Below are positions 63,292 through 64,000 of a DNA stretch of 64,000 nt, one piece after another. The DNA comes from Paenibacillus sp. DMB20. GTDB lineage: Bacteria; Bacillota; Bacilli; Paenibacillales; Paenibacillaceae. The position numbers and the translations under genes are program-made. Each line of letters opens with the position of its first letter. Positions within the stretch are counted from its first letter, which is position 1. The stretch lies in assembly GCF_000987955.1 (NCBI RefSeq), contig NZ_LAZU01000053.1, positions 124,001 through 188,000 on the forward strand, read 5' to 3'. A model generated the notes under the pieces. The model was not told the origin of the DNA. It was given only the letters and a program-made list of their open reading frames with translations, and did not search any database.

Positions 63292-63736
63292 AAATCGGAT
63301 TGGTTGGGTCCAGCGGCGGCCATTTAACCCACTTGCTGCTGCTGGAGCGTGGTGGAAGGAGCATGAACGTTTTTGGGTTACCTTTAACAAGGAGGACGCC
63401 AGAACGGCTCTCGCGGACGAAAAAGCGTATTGGTGCCATCATCCCACGAACCGCAGTCTCAAAAATTTGATCAAGAACACGTTTTTGGCATGGAACATCC
63501 TGAGAAAAGAAAAGCCGGATATTCTCATATCCTCCGGGGCTGCGGCGGCAGTCCCCTTTTTTTATTTGGGTAAGCTGTTCGGAGCCAAGCTTGTCTACAT
63601 CGAGGTGTATGACCGGATTTCCAGCCCGACGGTTACGGGCAGGGCCGTTTATCCGATCACGGATGCTTTCATCGTGCAGTGGGAAGAGCAAAAGAGGTTC
63701 TATCCGAAAGCCCGGTTTTTGGGGGGATTATTTTGA
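63288..63736 (+). CDS. Alg14/EpsF-like membrane subunit of a split glycosyltransferase, with 1-base frameshift
   Basis: TTG 63288 overlaps the previous stop (AGGAGGG upstream). KIGLVGSSGGHLTHLLLLE is the Alg14-type N-terminus. One base is missing near 63349; beyond it, the second frame restores WWKEHERFWVTFNKEDA, then LRKEKPDILISSGAAAAVPFFYLG and LVYIEVYDRISSPTVTGR. Restored length ~149 residues. The partner catalytic subunit follows at once. Confidence 0.8.
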
Positions 63737-64000
63737 TTTTTGTAACGGTCGGTACGCATGAGCAGCCGTTTGACCGCCTGATTGCCGAGGTGGACCGGTT
63801 AAAGAGGAGCGGGATCATTTCGTCTGAAGTCGTCATGCAAATCGGGTATTCCCAAGTGGTGCCCGCGGCTTGCAACTTTCAAGCCATGATGGGATACCTT
63901 GAAATGGAGGCGTTTATGCAAGCGGCGGATATCGTGATAACGCATGGGGGACCGGGGAGCATTTTCGGCGCCCTCAAGCAGTCCAAGATTCCGATTGTCG
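63733..64000 (+). CDS. Alg13/EpsE-like catalytic subunit of a split glycosyltransferase (3' partial)
   Basis: TTG 63733 overlaps the previous stop (TTGA). IFVTVGTHEQPFDRLIAEVD at the start and VITHGGPGSIFGALKQSKIP, the nucleotide-sugar site of Alg13/MurG-like enzymes, near the edge. The frame runs off the window. It should pair with the Alg14-like subunit. Confidence 0.83.
   Translation, partial: MIFVTVGTHEQPFDRLIAEVDRLKRSGIISSEVVMQIGYSQVVPAACNFQAMMGYLEMEAFMQAADIVITHGGPGSIFGALKQSKIPIV

Overview
The window looks like a chromosomal segment of a low-to-mid-GC, spore-forming member of the Bacillales, most like Paenibacillus. Reasons: a PBSX (xkd)-type contractile tail cluster, Gram-positive LexA-box and cre-like sites, a SleB-type hydrolase, a YhgE/Pip protein with its TetR regulator, a UgtP-type glycolipid synthase, and an exopolysaccharide (EPS) operon with a PHP tyrosine phosphatase, a CpsC/CpsD kinase pair and an RNA of the epsC/EAR type. 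The genus is inferred; no rRNA gene is present.

Layout. (1) 1-7534: the end of a first contractile-tail module A (LysM protein, hub protein, baseplate proteins, a 1067-residue fibre and small fibre-associated proteins). A terminator and a broken lysis remnant follow. (2) 7890-8553: a gene-poor gap with a LexA-like box and two terminator-like hairpins. (3) 8631-21778: a second, complete tail module B (tail terminator, sheath, tube, chaperone with a -1 frameshift site, tape measure, baseplate, a different fibre, XhlA-like protein, holin, amidase). No head, portal, terminase or integrase gene lies between the modules, so module B looks like an R-type phage-tail-like bacteriocin (tailocin) rather than a whole prophage. 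(4) 21899-26908: a 1669-residue secreted enzyme joining an alpha/beta-hydrolase esterase to a parallel beta-helix. (5) 27498-43750: mostly housekeeping genes: dGTPase, RNA methylase, 2-hydroxyacid dehydrogenase, ThpR, SleB-like hydrolase, UPF0173 hydrolase, UgtP-like transferase, TetR/YhgE pair and glutamate synthase large subunit. (6) 43751-49051: a regulatory island with four copies of a ~70-nt structured repeat, a SinI-like 48-residue ORF, two SinR-like XRE repressors, a PilZ-like protein, galU, a priming sugar transferase and an LCP protein. (7) 49152-64000: one long EPS operon, open at the right edge: phosphatase, Wzz-like adaptor, tyrosine kinase, EAR RNA, ManNAc-type dehydrogenase, heparinase-like protein, CapK-like protein, glycosyltransferases, flippase, GNAT/FemAB-like protein, deacetylase-like protein and polymerase.

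How the parts work together. The EPS region appears to be controlled at two levels. A palindrome, GATAC-N5-GTATC, sits exactly between the -35 and -10 boxes of + strand promoters beside each XRE gene, with a third, weaker case before galU. An antitermination-type RNA then lies after the kinase gene. The tail locus probably answers to DNA damage through the LexA-like box, and its lysis genes at 20413-21778 may serve both modules.

Caution on quality. At least nine otherwise conserved genes, including glutamate synthase, are interrupted by what looks like exactly one missing base. This pattern fits systematic deletion errors in the sequence better than nine independent mutations. Those genes are annotated here as whole genes with the break marked.
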